Assembly: GCA_900404475.1 (NCBI GenBank)
Contig: OUQQ01000008.1
Location: forward strand, 1,371-65,370
DNA: 64,000 nucleotides
From: Spongospora subterranea
Lineage: Eukaryota > Endomyxa > Phytomyxea > Plasmodiophorida > Plasmodiophoridae
Direction of reading: 5' to 3'
Part shown: in pieces, positions 9,253 through 23,500 of the stretch
Layout: each line of letters begins with the position of its first letter
Position numbering within the stretch: the first letter of the stretch is position 1
Translations under genes and position numbers: made by a program
The notes under the pieces: model-generated
What the model saw: only the letters and a program-made list of their open reading frames with translations
Told to the model about the DNA's origin: nothing
The model's database searches: none

Positions 9253-12226
9253 CTATAAGGTGCAATACAATTTAGCTACCCAATTTGACCTATCTGGATA
9301 ATCAGACACAGCTTTACTGATAACGTGTTCCCCTTTTGTTGATATATGATCGGTTTTCCCCATTTTATCCCAGATAGTGGAATGAACATTGACCAAGGCC
9401 CGACGTGCAAGAGTGCATATTAATGCAGGGATCCTATAGATGTCATAATCGCATATCATCAGTATAGGAATGCGATAAAACTCTGGACCAAACCGAACAC
9501 TATCAGAATCGATAAGATCATATTGCACACTCGTTCACAGAATAAACCAGACGACTTGATCGGGCTCTTTAACGCTTTACAGGATTGACATTGCTCCAAT
9601 TGATATACAGGAAGTGTTTGAACACAATCGGGGACCGGTTCTGCCCAATTAACTGATTAATACGCAATAACAATAATATGATCAGGATTGAGAATGAGTG
9701 ACCTACTCATAACACATTCTATCCATTGGAATAGCTGATTCTTAACCAGATTTGGATCGGGGGTCATATTTCGGTTGTGACAGAATCTGCATATCCATGA
9801 TGGATCTGGAGCTGGTGATGCGCCTCGTTTAATCCATTTGCAATATATGGCTGATTGAAGAGCATATGGAATATATAGAGCGTAGACGATGAGATTGATA
9901 GGTGCAGGGATGTTGAGGGCGCCTGAGGTGCATCATATGAGAATGGGGTCATGGGGATCAGGAGATCATCCCGCCTTTATGACTATTGATGATGATCTCG
10001 CTCATACCGAACTGGAACTCGAGTTGGGAATGGGATCGACCTCTCTGATATGTGCTGTTCTGTTGTGAGTAAGGTGAGTATTTGATGATAAGGTGGTGAA
10101 GTGTTATGGCAATCCGTTTACCAGGAGAGCCACGATCAGGGTCTGTTAGCAATCACATCAATCAGGTCAACACTATTAAGGTATATGGGTATTGAACCTT
10201 AATCAGAACCAGGATTGACGAGAGAAGGAATATTGCCAATAACGTTTGAGATAGTAATCGTTGACCTAATGGTAAATTATCGAAATCATCAAAACTGAAT
10301 GAGTTCAATGATGATTTATAGAGAGTAAACCAGGAGCCGAATACAGTATGGTATGTCTGTACTTGATCGCCAACTATCGATTAGAATGAGGGATGATGAA
10401 GGAGGAGCGACACACGATTAGTACCAGAGAGAGTTAAAGCGACAGCGAATCCGGTGCAGAATACCATAAGGAATATACTGGTTATGAGGACATTAGAGCG
10501 AATAGGGATAATGGTCCTTGATAATACACCAATAGATGGGATTACCGATAGGAACTTGATCAGTTTAACCCATAATAGGATGATGAAGAGACTAAGGGAG
10601 CCAGTGTATAGCAGATCAATAAGGAGATTGGTGGTGAAGACGGGATGGAGAAGGCGAAGGGTGGCGTTAACGATGAGGGCGGCCCATAGGATGATCTCCT
10701 GTTGACGATGAGGGAATGTGTCAATAGGGGGTGTATTAAACATCATTCGGGGACTATAATACCATTTGATTCCACCCAGACCGAATATATCTCCCAATAT
10801 TGACCCGTTTCATGTTATTGAACTCGACAAGTATAAACCCAATGGCGATTAACCAGGAGATTGGCTCATAATCCCATTTTACAGGGGCGTCAATAGGGAT
10901 TCGGGTAAGGGCGATGGAGGAGGAGAAGAGGGTGTAGAGGAAGAAGGAGGCGAGAGTGATGAGGAACTGGGCGAGAGGTGAAAAGGGGGAAAGGGATGGG
11001 ATGGGATAGAATGGGATAGGCACCTTAACCCTGTTGATGGAGAGGAACCTGAGAGGGAGGGTGAGGGAGGGAGGAATATGGACCAGAGGAAGAGGACGGC
11101 TGACCGGTCGGGACGGGAGAGGAGGAGGGAGGCGAGATCGGGACCGGAACCGGGGCAGGAGGGGTCGGCGAATACCTGATGGGCGATCGGGATGAGGGGG
11201 CGGTGGTGATCAGGGGGTCATGATCAGATTACAGGACGGGAGAGGTAATCGGGGACAGACCAGATATTGTGGAGAATACGGGCGATAACGGGGTGGGAGA
11301 GGAACCTGAACAGGATGGCGATAAAACAGGGGGGAGGATGGACCAGGGCGGGGAGGAGGACATCACCTCAGATTATGGCTCTCTAACGCCATATCAATGG
11401 CCGACAGACCATTGTCATCACCACCGCTCATCTCGATAGCGATCGCCCGTATATGATCCCCTTCGTAGGCATCGACCAGGGCCATGGCGCTATCGGTGAA
11501 GTGGTGATGAAGGGACATCAGCTGCCCTGATCTGGACACAACTCGCCCCGCCGCCGCCTTATACAGCTCACATATCGCTAATGACGTCCTGATCGTGAAT
11601 AGGCTCGATCTGATAACGGCATTAGATATGGTGATCATCCTCGATTGCGATAAACTGGTCTGATATGCGAATAGCGATAGAATATCAAGTGCTAATGATG
11701 TTGGCAGTAGCTCAATTAATCGACAAACGATTGTGAATGATGAATTGCACTGTCTCTGATCATGAACTGCACAAGCCAGATGAATATATTTGAAATGTGT
11801 GTTGGTGATGAGATTGTCTTGATTCATATCAACACCGATCGTGATCAGTTTCGATATGATCCCAACATCACTATCGATGATCGCCTTATATATATACCGG
11901 ACCAGATCATCAGCAGATATTGACGATAATGACGATCTCGCCATCTCGATATTACCGCCATCATCACACAGCTGACTGTTCAACACTATTACAGATTTAA
12001 CATCCAGCACCGAATCGGCCAAAAACAAGAACGACGACTGAGGAGAAATGAGCTGAAACTTGATCCATTGAAGGATTGTTTCATTCAACGCCTTCTCGAG
12101 TATTTGTCTGTTCCTTGGTTCTGTTTTACGATGAACCTTCTTTAGCGATGGTCTCGATTTCCGGCGTTTCCTGTTCGATAGACTGGATTGACATGGAATA
12201 ACATGTGGTGACGAGATATTACCCAT
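9253..12226 (-). CDS. TRPC-like cation channel, copy A (multi-exon)
   Basis: The first exon starts at an ATG at 12226 and carries an ankyrin-like N-terminal region (to about 11363). Later exons match copy B (16374-19776) piece by piece. These include a pre-channel helix (ARILHNIWSVPDYLSRPVI, about 11230-11290) and an S1/S2-region segment with PISWLIAIGF near 10850. The S4-S5 region (FLSVIPSIGVLSRTIIPIRS, about 10490-10550) and a pore segment (GSWFTLYKSSLNSFSFDDF, about 10280-10345) follow. A C-terminal QCQSCKAL matches the second half of copy B's zinc finger. The membrane topology fits a six-helix TRP channel for Ca2+ or other cations. Between about 9960 and 10190 the S6 helix is hard to reconstruct and stops are present, so the 3' part may be decayed or misassembled. 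Exon borders are approximate. Confidence 0.65.
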
Positions 12227-15200
12227 CGGGCTTGGAATGAGTCGGGGGTGGTTTTGAATAAGAGGCCATCGAGAGACAGTTGAGGTGGATATGAGGTCGG
12301 GAGAGAGATGGTGTGGGTGTTAGTGATGAGGAATTAGAGTACAGAGAGAGAGAACGGGATTGGGGAAAGATTGCTCATCACAGAGAGAGGGACCAAGATC
12401 GTGATCGATAGGGGTAGAAGATGGAGAGCGGGTGGACCACATCCCACATTCACAAACGACTCATAATCAACACACCAAACAGACATTATCCAATGGGGTT
12501 TATGGTGAAGAGATGTGATATTGTGTATAGACAATGAATTCGGCGAGAAACGGTCTAATTCATGTGTAATCAAGGTGCTTTTCCACAGTAATCAAAGCAT
12601 CGTCACTGGTCGCCAAGCAAATCTGGCAATTCCACATTTTGTTGCAGATTCGGAGAGAGATATATGAACAATCCCATTACGTATTGACTGGGCTGAATCA
12701 GTCTGATGTCTAATCGTGATCAATGTATATGAGTCCGACCTAACGACACACCTCTCAATGCATAAACTATCGCAAACATCAATGACAGGTAGGAGAAAAT
12801 CAATGAAACTTGTATTAGTGAGACACATTTTCGCATCGTCACATATGAAAACAGTGTTGTTTAAACTACAGCAAATATTGAACATTAAACTGTTTTAGAT
12901 GCAGAATGATATGAGCGCAGATATATCAATTGACAGATAGGACGTATTCTAATGGTAGATATGATTGACAGACAAGTAGAATGAATGTGACTTTTGAGGA
13001 GACACATTACTGAGTAAAGTAGAGCCAATGTTGGTATAATATCGTCAGAGACTGGTACAACAATGACACAATAACGCCCAATTGACCTTAAGAAATATCA
13101 CATCATCACAATCAATGATCATTGGTAATCCAGTGTATTGCTCTCCCATCAGGTTCAGAACCTACTTTTACTCATAGACTTCTTCAATATGAACTGAACT
13201 CGGCTATATTTCAGGCAGAATCAGGTTGACAAACCGAACTATCGAATTCTGCTTGTCAATCTAGGTCAGGTGCTGATGGCAACCTATATATCTATCTATA
13301 TCTTTTGTCACAATGGCTTCTGCTCAGGCAGATCAGTCAACTGTCCGAGTGCGAACACAACCTGAAAACAAACCATTACCTTTTTGAGTTATTTCAATGA
13401 ATTTAGCTATCGAGTTTACAACGCGGTTTTGCAGGAGCGTTTCTGAATATCCAGCCCCATCGCTCAAATAATGCCACTGTTAATCGGTTCTGAAACTTAT
13501 GGAGGAGATGTGACAAACAATCATTGTAGTGTATTGAGCAATGAACATCACCAGGCGATATATCAATCGCTTTAACCGATTTACGAAATGGGAAACCTGT
13601 GAAAGGCGCATTCTCTGACGTCGTTGGCCATTTGGTGTCGGGGGCGGCGGACGGTCAGGGCCTATCTGGCGTCAAGAACAACAAGCTGTAGCCGAGGGAG
13701 CGATGGTGTCGTGTGTCAACAGCCACTTCACGACAAGCGGTCGGAGCAAGACCAGGGCACACGATCATCCCTCTTGCACTATCGCTTATCGTCGCCCTTC
13801 TATTTTGTCGATGTTGGAGGAGCAAGCGGGCTGTTCTCGTTCCCCCCTTGGCTAGAGGAGCAATTCGTTGGCATTCCGAGTCGATAAAACCACCCCCTCT
13901 GTGTCCAATGAGGTTCATGGGCTCTAGTGATTTGGGGCTTTCAACACACACTTCCATTGTATTGGGACAGACTACTGATCACGTACAACGAAGATCGTTA
14001 TGACCGACGAGAGGAGTAATCAAATGGGTAAATGGGGACGTCGTGGCTAACACCAATGACACAGAGCACCAACAAGCAGCGAATGTCAAATATGACAGAG
14101 GTAAAGAAGTAAGAGCGTTTGAGGCCAAACACATAGGGAATTACAAGGAGCCGATCTTAACGCCAACTCTAAACACCCATTGGGGCTCCAATCATCTTGT
14201 GGGAATGGTGACATAGTCGGATATAATATAATGGACCATTTCTTATAGGTCGCAATGTAGATCATCGCTCCACACCTGTTTCTATCATTGTTCATAGTCA
14301 AGTTTGAACAAGGTTTCGATCGGTTAGGTTTGCTGGAACAACAATCCCGCTGGTCTAAGATGGTTCCTTCAGTGGATGGATGCCCAAGCTACTTGTAGCG
14401 CCAGTAGGAATTGGACACCCCAGCGTTGGTTGCCGGAAATATTCGGAACCTGTTGCTCCAGCGAAGCGACAATACAACGATGCTGTAATCATCGAAATGC
14501 TTGGCCAAACTTGACGTATGAGTTCATGGTCAGGAAGGGGGCGCCCCTTGCCTTGTTCGTGGCACCGAGAAATCGCCCTCTGGGACCGGCCAAACGAGGA
14601 AGCAAAAATCGTTTTTTTTTGTAACGCTTTTAAAGAAGATAAGTCTTGAACTGTCACGACAGAGAATTAGCGCCATGTAATATTGCCCAACGTGTTTTTG
14701 TCAGATACTACATGACGATGGCCCCGCTCCACCTCCCCAAATTGTCCAATATTCTTCGTCGCCACTGGACGAGGCGTTTGTTCACACTGGTGAATCGGAT
14801 GGGTTCGAGATCCGACTGCCGCTGTCGTCTTCTGAACAGATCCGACATGAAGTGATGGGGTGTTTGGAATTCTTTAACGCTATCCAGTCAGTTCAACACC
14901 TACACCGGAGCCCATCGAAAACAGAATGATGAGTTTATCGAGGCAGTCGACAAAGTATTTCAAGAGATGGAGGAAACTAAACTAAACCACGTGTTGCTTC
15001 AGCTTCAATATTGATTGATGGAAACAATGCGAACGGGGAAAGAACAGGGGGAGAGTGATCGATTACCAGATCCATCAAATGGCCAAAAAGCGTTTATGAA
15101 GCTCTCCCCGATTCTCTTGAACTTGACGAAGCGTTAGTGAAAAGTGGCCCGACGGGGCAATAACTTCGTTTTATAAATCAAACGATGGTACGAGCTGCAA

Positions 15201-16373
15201 TGAACGGGTGAACTTTATCTCGTCACGAACAGACATTGCCAGTCAAACAATGTTGACTATTGGACGGAACAAACATTTTCAATGAATGGTTTGACACGTC
15301 CTTTAGTGTTATCTGCAATGGCCAAGAGCTGTGTCGAACGGGTTAATAATGGGTCCGACGTCTAGCCGACAAGATGTATTAATACGACATCAATTGCCAA
15401 ACCCTCAGAGCGACGTTGCACATTCCAATGATCTCCTCTCCTAAGTGGATCGGTCTTTATTGAGTGTAATCGGCAATGATGGTGTTCGTTCTAACGTCTC
15501 CTCTGATATGATTTTACAGTTTAACACCTGATATCGACTAATGCTATTTATGACTTGTTTCAACGACTCCTCTTTCAATTCTATCTCAATGAGACGTTAT
15601 CTCATCTTATGTGTTTTCATAACCTTATAATTGTTGGATCCTTCTCGTAGTGTGGTGGCCAATATTCCTTCATATTCTATTTAGGTTGGTCTCACAGTTT
15701 AGGTTCACAACATGATCCAGTTGTAAAGTGACCGCTCTTTGCCCATTTCACCATCAGCACTTTATCCAAATAGGGAAATGTTCAAGGCCCTCTCCAAACC
15801 CTGATCGAAAAGCATTCAATAACTTGCGATAAAATACCGATTAAGATCTATAAGAATGAAGGGAAGGTGGGCGCTATCAATATAATCTATCGCCATCAGC
15901 TAATACCCCAATTTGACACATCTCAGTTCAACTCAGTTATGGTGAACCTGATCACCGTTATCCCCTGTCGATCTCTTCATCATCACTTCGCCTTCAATTG
16001 CTCTGACACCTGACGATATTCTCTCTCCTGTTTGAATGGCGTCTCCCCATGTGACAATCGCTTCTTGATCACCATATGCCCATTGAAGATCCATTGTCAT
16101 CACCCTATTCCAGATCCGAGTCGTTCAAGTAGTTTCACCATTGTTGACGATGATGAGTCGGTTTTAGGTATTGGTCCATGGATGAGTTGGTGAACGTTGG
16201 AGATCAGTCCTTGTACCAAACATGGGCAAAAGATACCATAAGTCGTACTTGATCTGGAAAATGGGGCAATCGAACTAGAGGGACCTACAATAGGGTCAAT
16301 CATATCATTCACAACAATAAACGATATCGCCAGATCGTGAACCCCTGTCGATATCGTCCCTGGATTGAGGGTG
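12227..16373. other. intergenic region between divergent TRP genes
   Basis: About 4.1 kb separates the two divergent channel genes and must hold their promoters. A minus-strand frame at 12592-12885 (97 codons, Cys-rich) could be an upstream exon of copy A but has no recognisable motif. GC-rich patches at about 13620-13900 and 14380-14620 differ from the surroundings. At about 14690-15330 forward frames read as fragmentary coding sequence (for example HRKQNDEFIEAVDKVFQEME and NEWFDTSFSVICNGQELCR) with stops and frame changes, which suggests a dead gene. I could not name it with confidence. Confidence 0.4.
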
Positions 16374-19300
16374 ATGGCCGATCCCACCCCGACCCATCTC
16401 CATCATGATCCAGTGATCCCGTCCTGTCCACCCGATCCCTCGACCGCTTCCCCATCAACACCCGCTCCCCCTTTATCCGCTCCTGGCCATCGATCGCCTC
16501 AATTGTCCCCAGCCCCGATACGATCCAATATCATCGCCAAGATGTTGGAACAGAAACAGGCGCTCGACCCATTACGATCCGGATCAGTTCATCAACGGCT
16601 TCAGAATTTATTACTGAATGACGGTGTTGGTGTATTCCCGTTATCCCCTAAATCGTCATCATTCCTCGATTACATTAAAGGGCCCGATGTGAATAATAAC
16701 GGTATCTGGCAGAGGATCAACGATCAAACCGATGATCCAGTTGAATGGTTAACTGTCCTGCATTATTCCATTGCTAAATCAGGTTCATCATCATCCTGAT
16801 TGGGATCGCCTCCTCTCACCATAACCCCATTATCAGATATCGACACCATTCGAATATTGTGTAAAGCTCATGTTAATGTCGACGCCATCGATACCGTCAA
16901 AGGGATCAGTTTCTCGTGTTTTCAGGTATTGATAGAAAGACGTTCCTCGTCATTCTATGACATTAATATCGATGGGGTTTCAGTTAGCTGGAGCTGTTTA
17001 TGACAATCGCCCATCAGAATTGGCATTCAATGTGATGATCAAACTGGGATCAGCGACTAAAACCAAAGAAACTTTGGAGTCATTGAGGATATTCATGAAA
17101 CACACTGATTTGGGCACTGATAAGCTACAAGATCTGGGTGTTAGTATTGTTGAGGCGAGCCCATTCCCCATTATCGCTTGTATTAACACGGCTAGCGTTA
17201 TGACTAGAGCAGCGTTCAAGGTAATCAAGGAATACTCATTGGGCTCATCATCGCCAGTTTCAGATCAACGAACACGATTCCAATACAGATCATATCGAGA
17301 CGAGAACCCCTAGAAAGGGTGTCACAGTTCTTCACCAATCTGGCCATTCGCCTGTTGAACAGCCTTGGATCAGATCATGTGGCGGCGCTAGCGTTAGAGG
17401 TTAAGGACGAGGATGGGGTTAGCGCCATCGAGGCGGCCATCCAAACAGGGAACATGGAGTTTATGGTGAGAGGGGGAGGGGCGGTCCATTAATTGTTTGA
17501 TCACGAACCTGATGTGGTGTTGTGTGTGTGGATTGGCCCAGACCGATCTAATGGTGATCAGGATCATATCGAATATATGGACCAACCCCTATTATCTAGC
17601 TCAGCATGTTATGGTCGAACCGGGTCAACGGGGATCTCGTCTTCCTCTATATCGCCTTCTCATATCTGATCCCAATTTGTTCTTCAACCTGAATAAGGCC
17701 AAGGTGATCTGGCCCGAGATCCACCCACCCGTTTCTGTCTGTTCTAACACGTTGATCGTATCCCCCAGTTTGTTCTCAGAACAATTGGATTTATCTGGTT
17801 CTTGGCCCTGATTTCAATCTGTGCCCTGACCCGTCCTCAACTCCAGGTGGATATCTCTCTTTTTCTAGCTCCATCTCCTCCTCTTCATCGTCATCTCACA
17901 ATGTGATCACAGGACCCCATTTCCTGGTTGGAGCTGTTCACGTGGTTCAACGGGTTCGGGTTCATCATTGGCGAAATCAGTGAATTGACCCGTCAAGGTC
18001 TATCGAAATACCTCTCATCAGGATGGAATAAGGTTGATATTATCGCCTGGTCGGCCCTTATTCTCAGCTGTTTATGGAGGATAATCCACAATCGGATCGC
18101 CACCACCTTATCATATCAACAACCTGTATTGCCATCGTCATCATCCCCTACACAATGCTCGTCTAACCCGTTTTACCCTCCCGGTTCAACAGGTAGCCGA
18201 CGCCCTCATATCCATTGTTGTGGTTGTGCTCTGGATCAGATTAACAAGGGCATTCGCTATAAACTCGTCATTGGGAATATTGACCCGAATGTTGCCCCAA
18301 TTCCTCAGGGATATAATGGTGTTCAGTCTCCTCCTATTAGTGGTTATGATCGGGTTCGGCCCCGTCCTTCGGAACCTCATTCAGTGACTGATCCTCTATC
18401 ACCTTATCAGGTTCGGTATCTCCCTATCGATATCTGTCGGCGAATCAGTTAACGCCTATAATACTGTCGGTGGATCAATATTCACCCTTTATAAAGCGGC
18501 TTTAGGCAGCTTCAATTTCGATCTATTCCTTGAGCTCGATACCGGTAAACGGATAATCGCTCAAACCCTTCTTGGCGTATTCCTATTACTGTCTGTTGGT
18601 AAGGAGGTTTTATCGCCATGAGAGTGACCCCTGGCTAACAACACCCTTTTCCCCCATAGTAATCCTGGTCAATCTGCTCGTGGCGATGATGGTCAGTGAT
18701 GGGTCGGCCGTTGTAGCGCCATCTCCCTGGGTCCCTTGACTCCTTCGCTCAGGCCGATACCTACAGTAAGGTCCAGGACCGGAGCCAGAAGGAGTTCCTG
18801 TGCGGTTGGATCGAGTTGACCTGGGAGATCCATCAAGAGAACGGTGTTCTCCCTCCCCCATTCAACACCCTCGTCTACATATTATCGCTTCCCTATATCG
18901 CCCTCATGTTCATCCTAGAGGTGCTCGATCACCGCCCGCCCATCACCAATCCCCTCACATCTCCCATTCTGCAGAACAAAACTCATCGCTCCCGCTCCCA
19001 CATGTTCTCCAAACGATCGCTCACAGTTATCCTTGAACACCGTTTATCGGTTGGTCCATTGGGTGAACTGGCCCCAGATCATAATATCAACGAGTGGATA
19101 TGTGCACAATGTTCGTTCACTAACCCAGTTCGCTCGATAAAGGATAATTCCCTATATCGTGAGAGATGGATAAGGAATATCGAAGGTCTTCAATTGCCCT
19201 ATTGTAATCTGGATTCCCCTCCCTGACCTCTCCCCATTCCCCCCTATAGGATATGTTCCCGAATCCCTTAAACTGATACCGGATCAGGCTGCGATTCAAT

Positions 19301-19776
19301 GCCTGAACTGTCAATCACTACAACGATGTGTCACAAAGGCTGAATCATATAGGGATCAGGTGATCCCCTATCGCCATCATATTCTTCAATATCACTAACT
19401 CATATTTAGGTGTCGTTTGCTGTATTCTCACTATTGATACGCTTTCCAGCTGATCTCGTTCTATTCCTTCCTAATCTTTTACAGTATTTCATCAATCTCA
19501 TCCTGAAACACGGCTCGGCCTTGTTCCATGGGGACAAACAACCTAAGGCGCCTGTTAGTTCAACTGTCATTGATCGATCAGAGAACAGGTGTTGATGATT
19601 GGCCATTATCTAGGGAGGTCATCATGTCGTTATTCCCTTCACCTGTCGCCGATCAACCCATGAGACCATCACCGCCATGCACTGGATCAATGGGGTTCTC
19701 GGGCCCATTCCGCACCATAGCGAGCGCAAATCGTCAGATGGCGATAGTGGTGGAACTGATTCGAACTCATAAATAG
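16374..19776 (+). CDS. TRPC-like cation channel with C-terminal RanBP2-type zinc finger, copy B
   Basis: Multi-exon gene starting at the ATG at 16374. In order: a Pro/Ser-rich N-terminus; an ankyrin-like region to about 17460; the linker helix shared with copy A (IISNIWTNPYYLAQHVM, about 17565-17615). Next come S1/S2 segments (PISWLELFTWFNGFGFIIGE near 17915-17975), S4-S5 (about 18200-18350), and a pore helix (GSIFTLYKAALGSFNFDLF, about 18470-18525). S6 (VILVNLLVAMMVSD, 18660-18700) is reached across a GT..AG intron. A TRP-box-like helix then ends in VLPPPFN (18846-18866), the hallmark of TRPC-type channels. The tail carries EWICAQCSFTN (about 19092-19125) and, past an intron, QCLNCQSLQ (about 19300), together a W-C-x2-C..N..C-x2-C RanBP2-type finger. 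The predicted role is a plasma-membrane or organellar cation channel; ubiquitin or RNA binding by the finger is inference. The last exon limits are uncertain. Confidence 0.8.
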
Positions 19777-20570
19777 TATATTACCTTGAGATTATTCTGG
19801 TCGTGATATTTTGAGGAAAGGGTGCCATTTGTGCTATCAATAACCATTTCAAGTGTTCATCACTATCTGAATAACAGTTGACCATTTTCAAGCAAGGACG
19901 ATTTGAGGCGGGATTGTGGGGAATAAAGCCATGATATCAACAGGTGGTTAACTGGGTCATTCGGCGACTATATCAAGCCTTGGTCAATCGAGAAACCATC
20001 ATATCAGCTCGCGTTCCAAGGTATGGGCGGATCGCAAACTGGTAGATCGGGCAGTGGCGCGAAATGTCAACTCTTGAAACCGACGATAACGCTTTTCCTT
20101 GATGACGTTGTGTTTTTGAACGCGACTGAGAGTCAGAAGACAAATTCAAAATGTTTGAATGACTCATAAACAATAAGGACCCTGTAGCAATATTGAATGT
20201 CCATGTATTCGTCAGGGATGTCAACAGATTACAAGAGCCCAATGATCCTTCAGAAAGGCGAACACCGGAACCCCATCGATACACCAACATTATGGTCTCA
20301 ATTCTCAGACCCGTAACCCGAAATCACAGATCCCCTGATTATACCATCGATGACAAGGAGTATTGACACGAATATGTGAAATCCGTCAGACCCCAATTTC
20401 GTGAATGATGTGAGCTGTTGATTTAGTCTCAATTTCTCGATATTTGTTGAGCAAGGGTCTGAGACGCAAACGCACTATATCGCCCCATGAATCAAAACAA
20501 TTTGATCCGTTTTGAAAGTTGCTGATGGGTACACGTCATATTGAGTAAAAACCTGCAAAATAACAACCTT
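19777..20570. other. no supported gene
   Basis: Intergenic DNA between the 3' ends of TRP copy B and the PEP synthase gene, which converge here. A 105-codon minus-strand frame (19973-20290) has no family resemblance. Nothing else is visible. Confidence 0.45.
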
Positions 20571-23500
20571 TTATTTGGCTAAAACTGCTTCAATATCACT
20601 AATAGCAACGATGGTCTTGACCAAAGAATCCGGTGTCAAACTCATCGAATCGATCCCAGCTTCAACAATAAACCTGGCAATTTCCGGGTAATCTGACGGT
20701 GCTTGCCCGCAAATTCCAGAATGAGCATGATTTCGCTGAGCTCCCTCGATCGCCCATTTGAGCATCGTCTGAACACCAGGATCGCGCTCGTCAAACAGAT
20801 CAGCTACCAAGTGTGAATCTCGATCACAGCCAAGCGTTAACTGAGTCTAATGGAATAATGAGCAGAATTCCATATCGTCCGTTTTGTCTTACAAGGTCGT
20901 TTGAGCCAATTGATATGCCATCGAAAACTTTCAGAAACGAATCAATTTGGATAACATTGTTGGGAATCTCGCACATCATATACACCGAAAGGTTATTAAC
21001 ATGTTTTCCCAAACCGTATTTGGCCATAACATCCAGAACCTGATTGGCAAATATTTTACAAAATATGTTAGTGTGAATACAAACGCGTACTTTCGTGGCT
21101 TCATGTGTTGTCCTGACAAAAGGCACCATGACTATGACATTTGTCAAACCCATTTCATCACGAACGCGTTTCAACGCCTGGCACTCTAAAGCAAAGCCTG
21201 AACACACCAATAGTTAGCTCTAGGCAAATTGTTATGTAGTTGCTATGACACCTTCTTCGTAATCAGGATGCGAATAACGGGATGCTCCTCTAAACCCCAG
21301 CATCGGATTTTCTTCTTGTGGTTCAAAATCTTTGCCACCGATAAGACTAGCATACCTATTCGGAAAAAATATCGGATTATGAACTTGGCGAAATGGCGAA
21401 TAAAAATTTTGCATCTACTCATTAGATTTGAAATCCGACAAACGAACAACAACGTCTTTTGGATAAAATGCGGCAGCTATTGTCCCAACACCCTCAGATA
21501 ATGTCTGTATCATGAACTGAGCGCCACTCGTGAAATTTCGACATAATTTCTTGATTTTCACTCTTTCACTCTCATCTGTGACACGTTCCGGGTAAATCAA
21601 AGCCATGGGGTGGACCTGATAGGTCAAATCAATGCCCATCGGCAGGTCTGCAAGCAACTAAGCTTGCCTTGACATATTCGTTGATGATAAACTCCATTCG
21701 TGCCAATCCGACGCCATCACACGGTAAAAAAGACAAGCTAAACGCTAATTCTGGATTTCCTAAATTAATCATCATTTTGGTCTTCGGTTTGTCGACTGCT
21801 TCCAAGTTAATGTTGTCTATGACAAAAGGGACTACTCCTTCATAGATTCTACCTAAACAAACGACAGCCATATAGCTTGGCCAACATGGATAGCGGAAGA
21901 CAAACCGGTGTCTCCTTCGTTACAGGCAATAGTAACTGTGGCGCCCTTTGTGCATCTTTCTAATGCTGAGTCAGCACCAACTACTGCTGCTATGCCCAAC
22001 TCTCGGGCAACAATCGCGGCATGACACGTTCGACCACCTCTGTTTGTAATGATTCCCGATGCCATCTTCATAATCGGTTCCCAATCGGGTGTCTGCACTG
22101 GATGTTATGTCAATGGCAAATGGAAACATGTTTTAACCTCACAGTCGTATCCGCAACCAAAATATCGCCTGTTGTGAGCATTGATAAAAAGATGAGACCC
22201 ACAGTTGATAAGTCGCATTACCTTTCTTGAAAGCCTGGAGATCATTGGTGTTATGAACCAGGTGAACAACGCCTGTAGAAACTTTGGTTCCTACAGCACG
22301 ACCAGAAGTAATCAAGTAGCGCTGCGACTTTGGATCTGAAAAAACATGTTCATTTTCGACAGATTGTTTGAGATCGTGACTGCGGATGTTGTCTACTTGT
22401 GAACCGGTATTGTTCATACGTCGTCATATTGTGTTGCGATGCGACCGTTTCTGGACGTGCTTGGACAATATACAACTTATTTTCGAGTCCGTCTATAGGA
22501 AAATTAGGGTAATTTGTATTAGGCAGTAAAATCATATTAAATTAATGTCTACCTAACGCCCATTCAATATCCATTGGGCACAGCCCGCCATGGAGCTGAG
22601 AATAATGATCTTCGATCTTAATGGCGCAATCCGCTAGTTCCAAAACCTAAAACGGCTTTCATTGTGGTTGAGCAAAACTTTCCAGTGTTTCCTTTTGACC
22701 TGATCATCATTCAAGCAGTATGCTTGTCGTTTTGCATCCGGAGTAGGCACGTTTTTGATCGGTTCTCGCGTCGTTCCTGAGCTGAACACCATCATCACTT
22801 GTTTTTTCCCTAGCCGACGACGGAGCACCGTTCGGAATCCCTGTCTATATGTTGGTTTATGGACAAAAAACTCATCTGGATCAACGGTGCCTTGTACAAC
22901 CTGGTAAAACGACCCGTGATCAAACGACAAAAAGGTCACGATTCAATTTACGTTTTCTCCAAGACCATATGATCCGGTGATGAATACGGAATCACGAAAC
23001 CCAGTCTCGGTGTCGATGGAAAATGTAACTCCAGAACAGGCAATATCCGAGCGAACCATTTTCATGATCCCCGTTGATAAAAACACCTGAGGGCTATGAT
23101 TAGTTCTCGAACTTAGAAAGAGCCAACATTAGCACGCCTTGAAGTGGTCGAATTTCTGGTCGATTCTATAGGAGATAGCTCGGTCGGTAAAAAGAGAGGC
23201 ATTACACCTAGATAAACGGATTCGAACTTTGTTTGCTGGTCACTGATACGTCTCACCGCTTGATTGCATCAATGAGTTGTGTCTCTCCCCGGATATTGAG
23301 ATAAGTATCATGCTGGCCGCTATACAGCAACGACATTCAGAGATAATTTCTTAAATACCAAAATAAATTACGCGAAGGAAGCAGTAGGAAGGTCTTCAGC
23401 TGTGGCAGATGATCGAACAGCAACAGAGATTCCAATGCCTTAAAGTGATACAATCAATGCAAACATTTTATCACGACCTTGAACAACTTGATTACCATCG

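Noticed and set aside
13624..14003. Overlapping frames of about 90-100 codons on both strands
   Set aside because: GC-rich DNA gives long frames on both strands by chance. No motif was found.
14690..15330. Fragments such as NEWFDTSFSVICNGQELCR that look faintly like carnitine acyltransferase or a transposase
   Set aside because: Several stops and frame changes, and no catalytic motif in place. Too weak to name.
16100..16387. Minus-strand frame overlapping the TRP copy B start
   Set aside because: It overlaps the real first exon on the other strand and has no motif of its own.
21641..21661. Possible ultrashort (16-nt) intron in the PEP synthase gene
   Set aside because: A normal 58-nt GT..AG intron nearby gives the expected family sequence ([14 protein letters not shown]) and explains the join.
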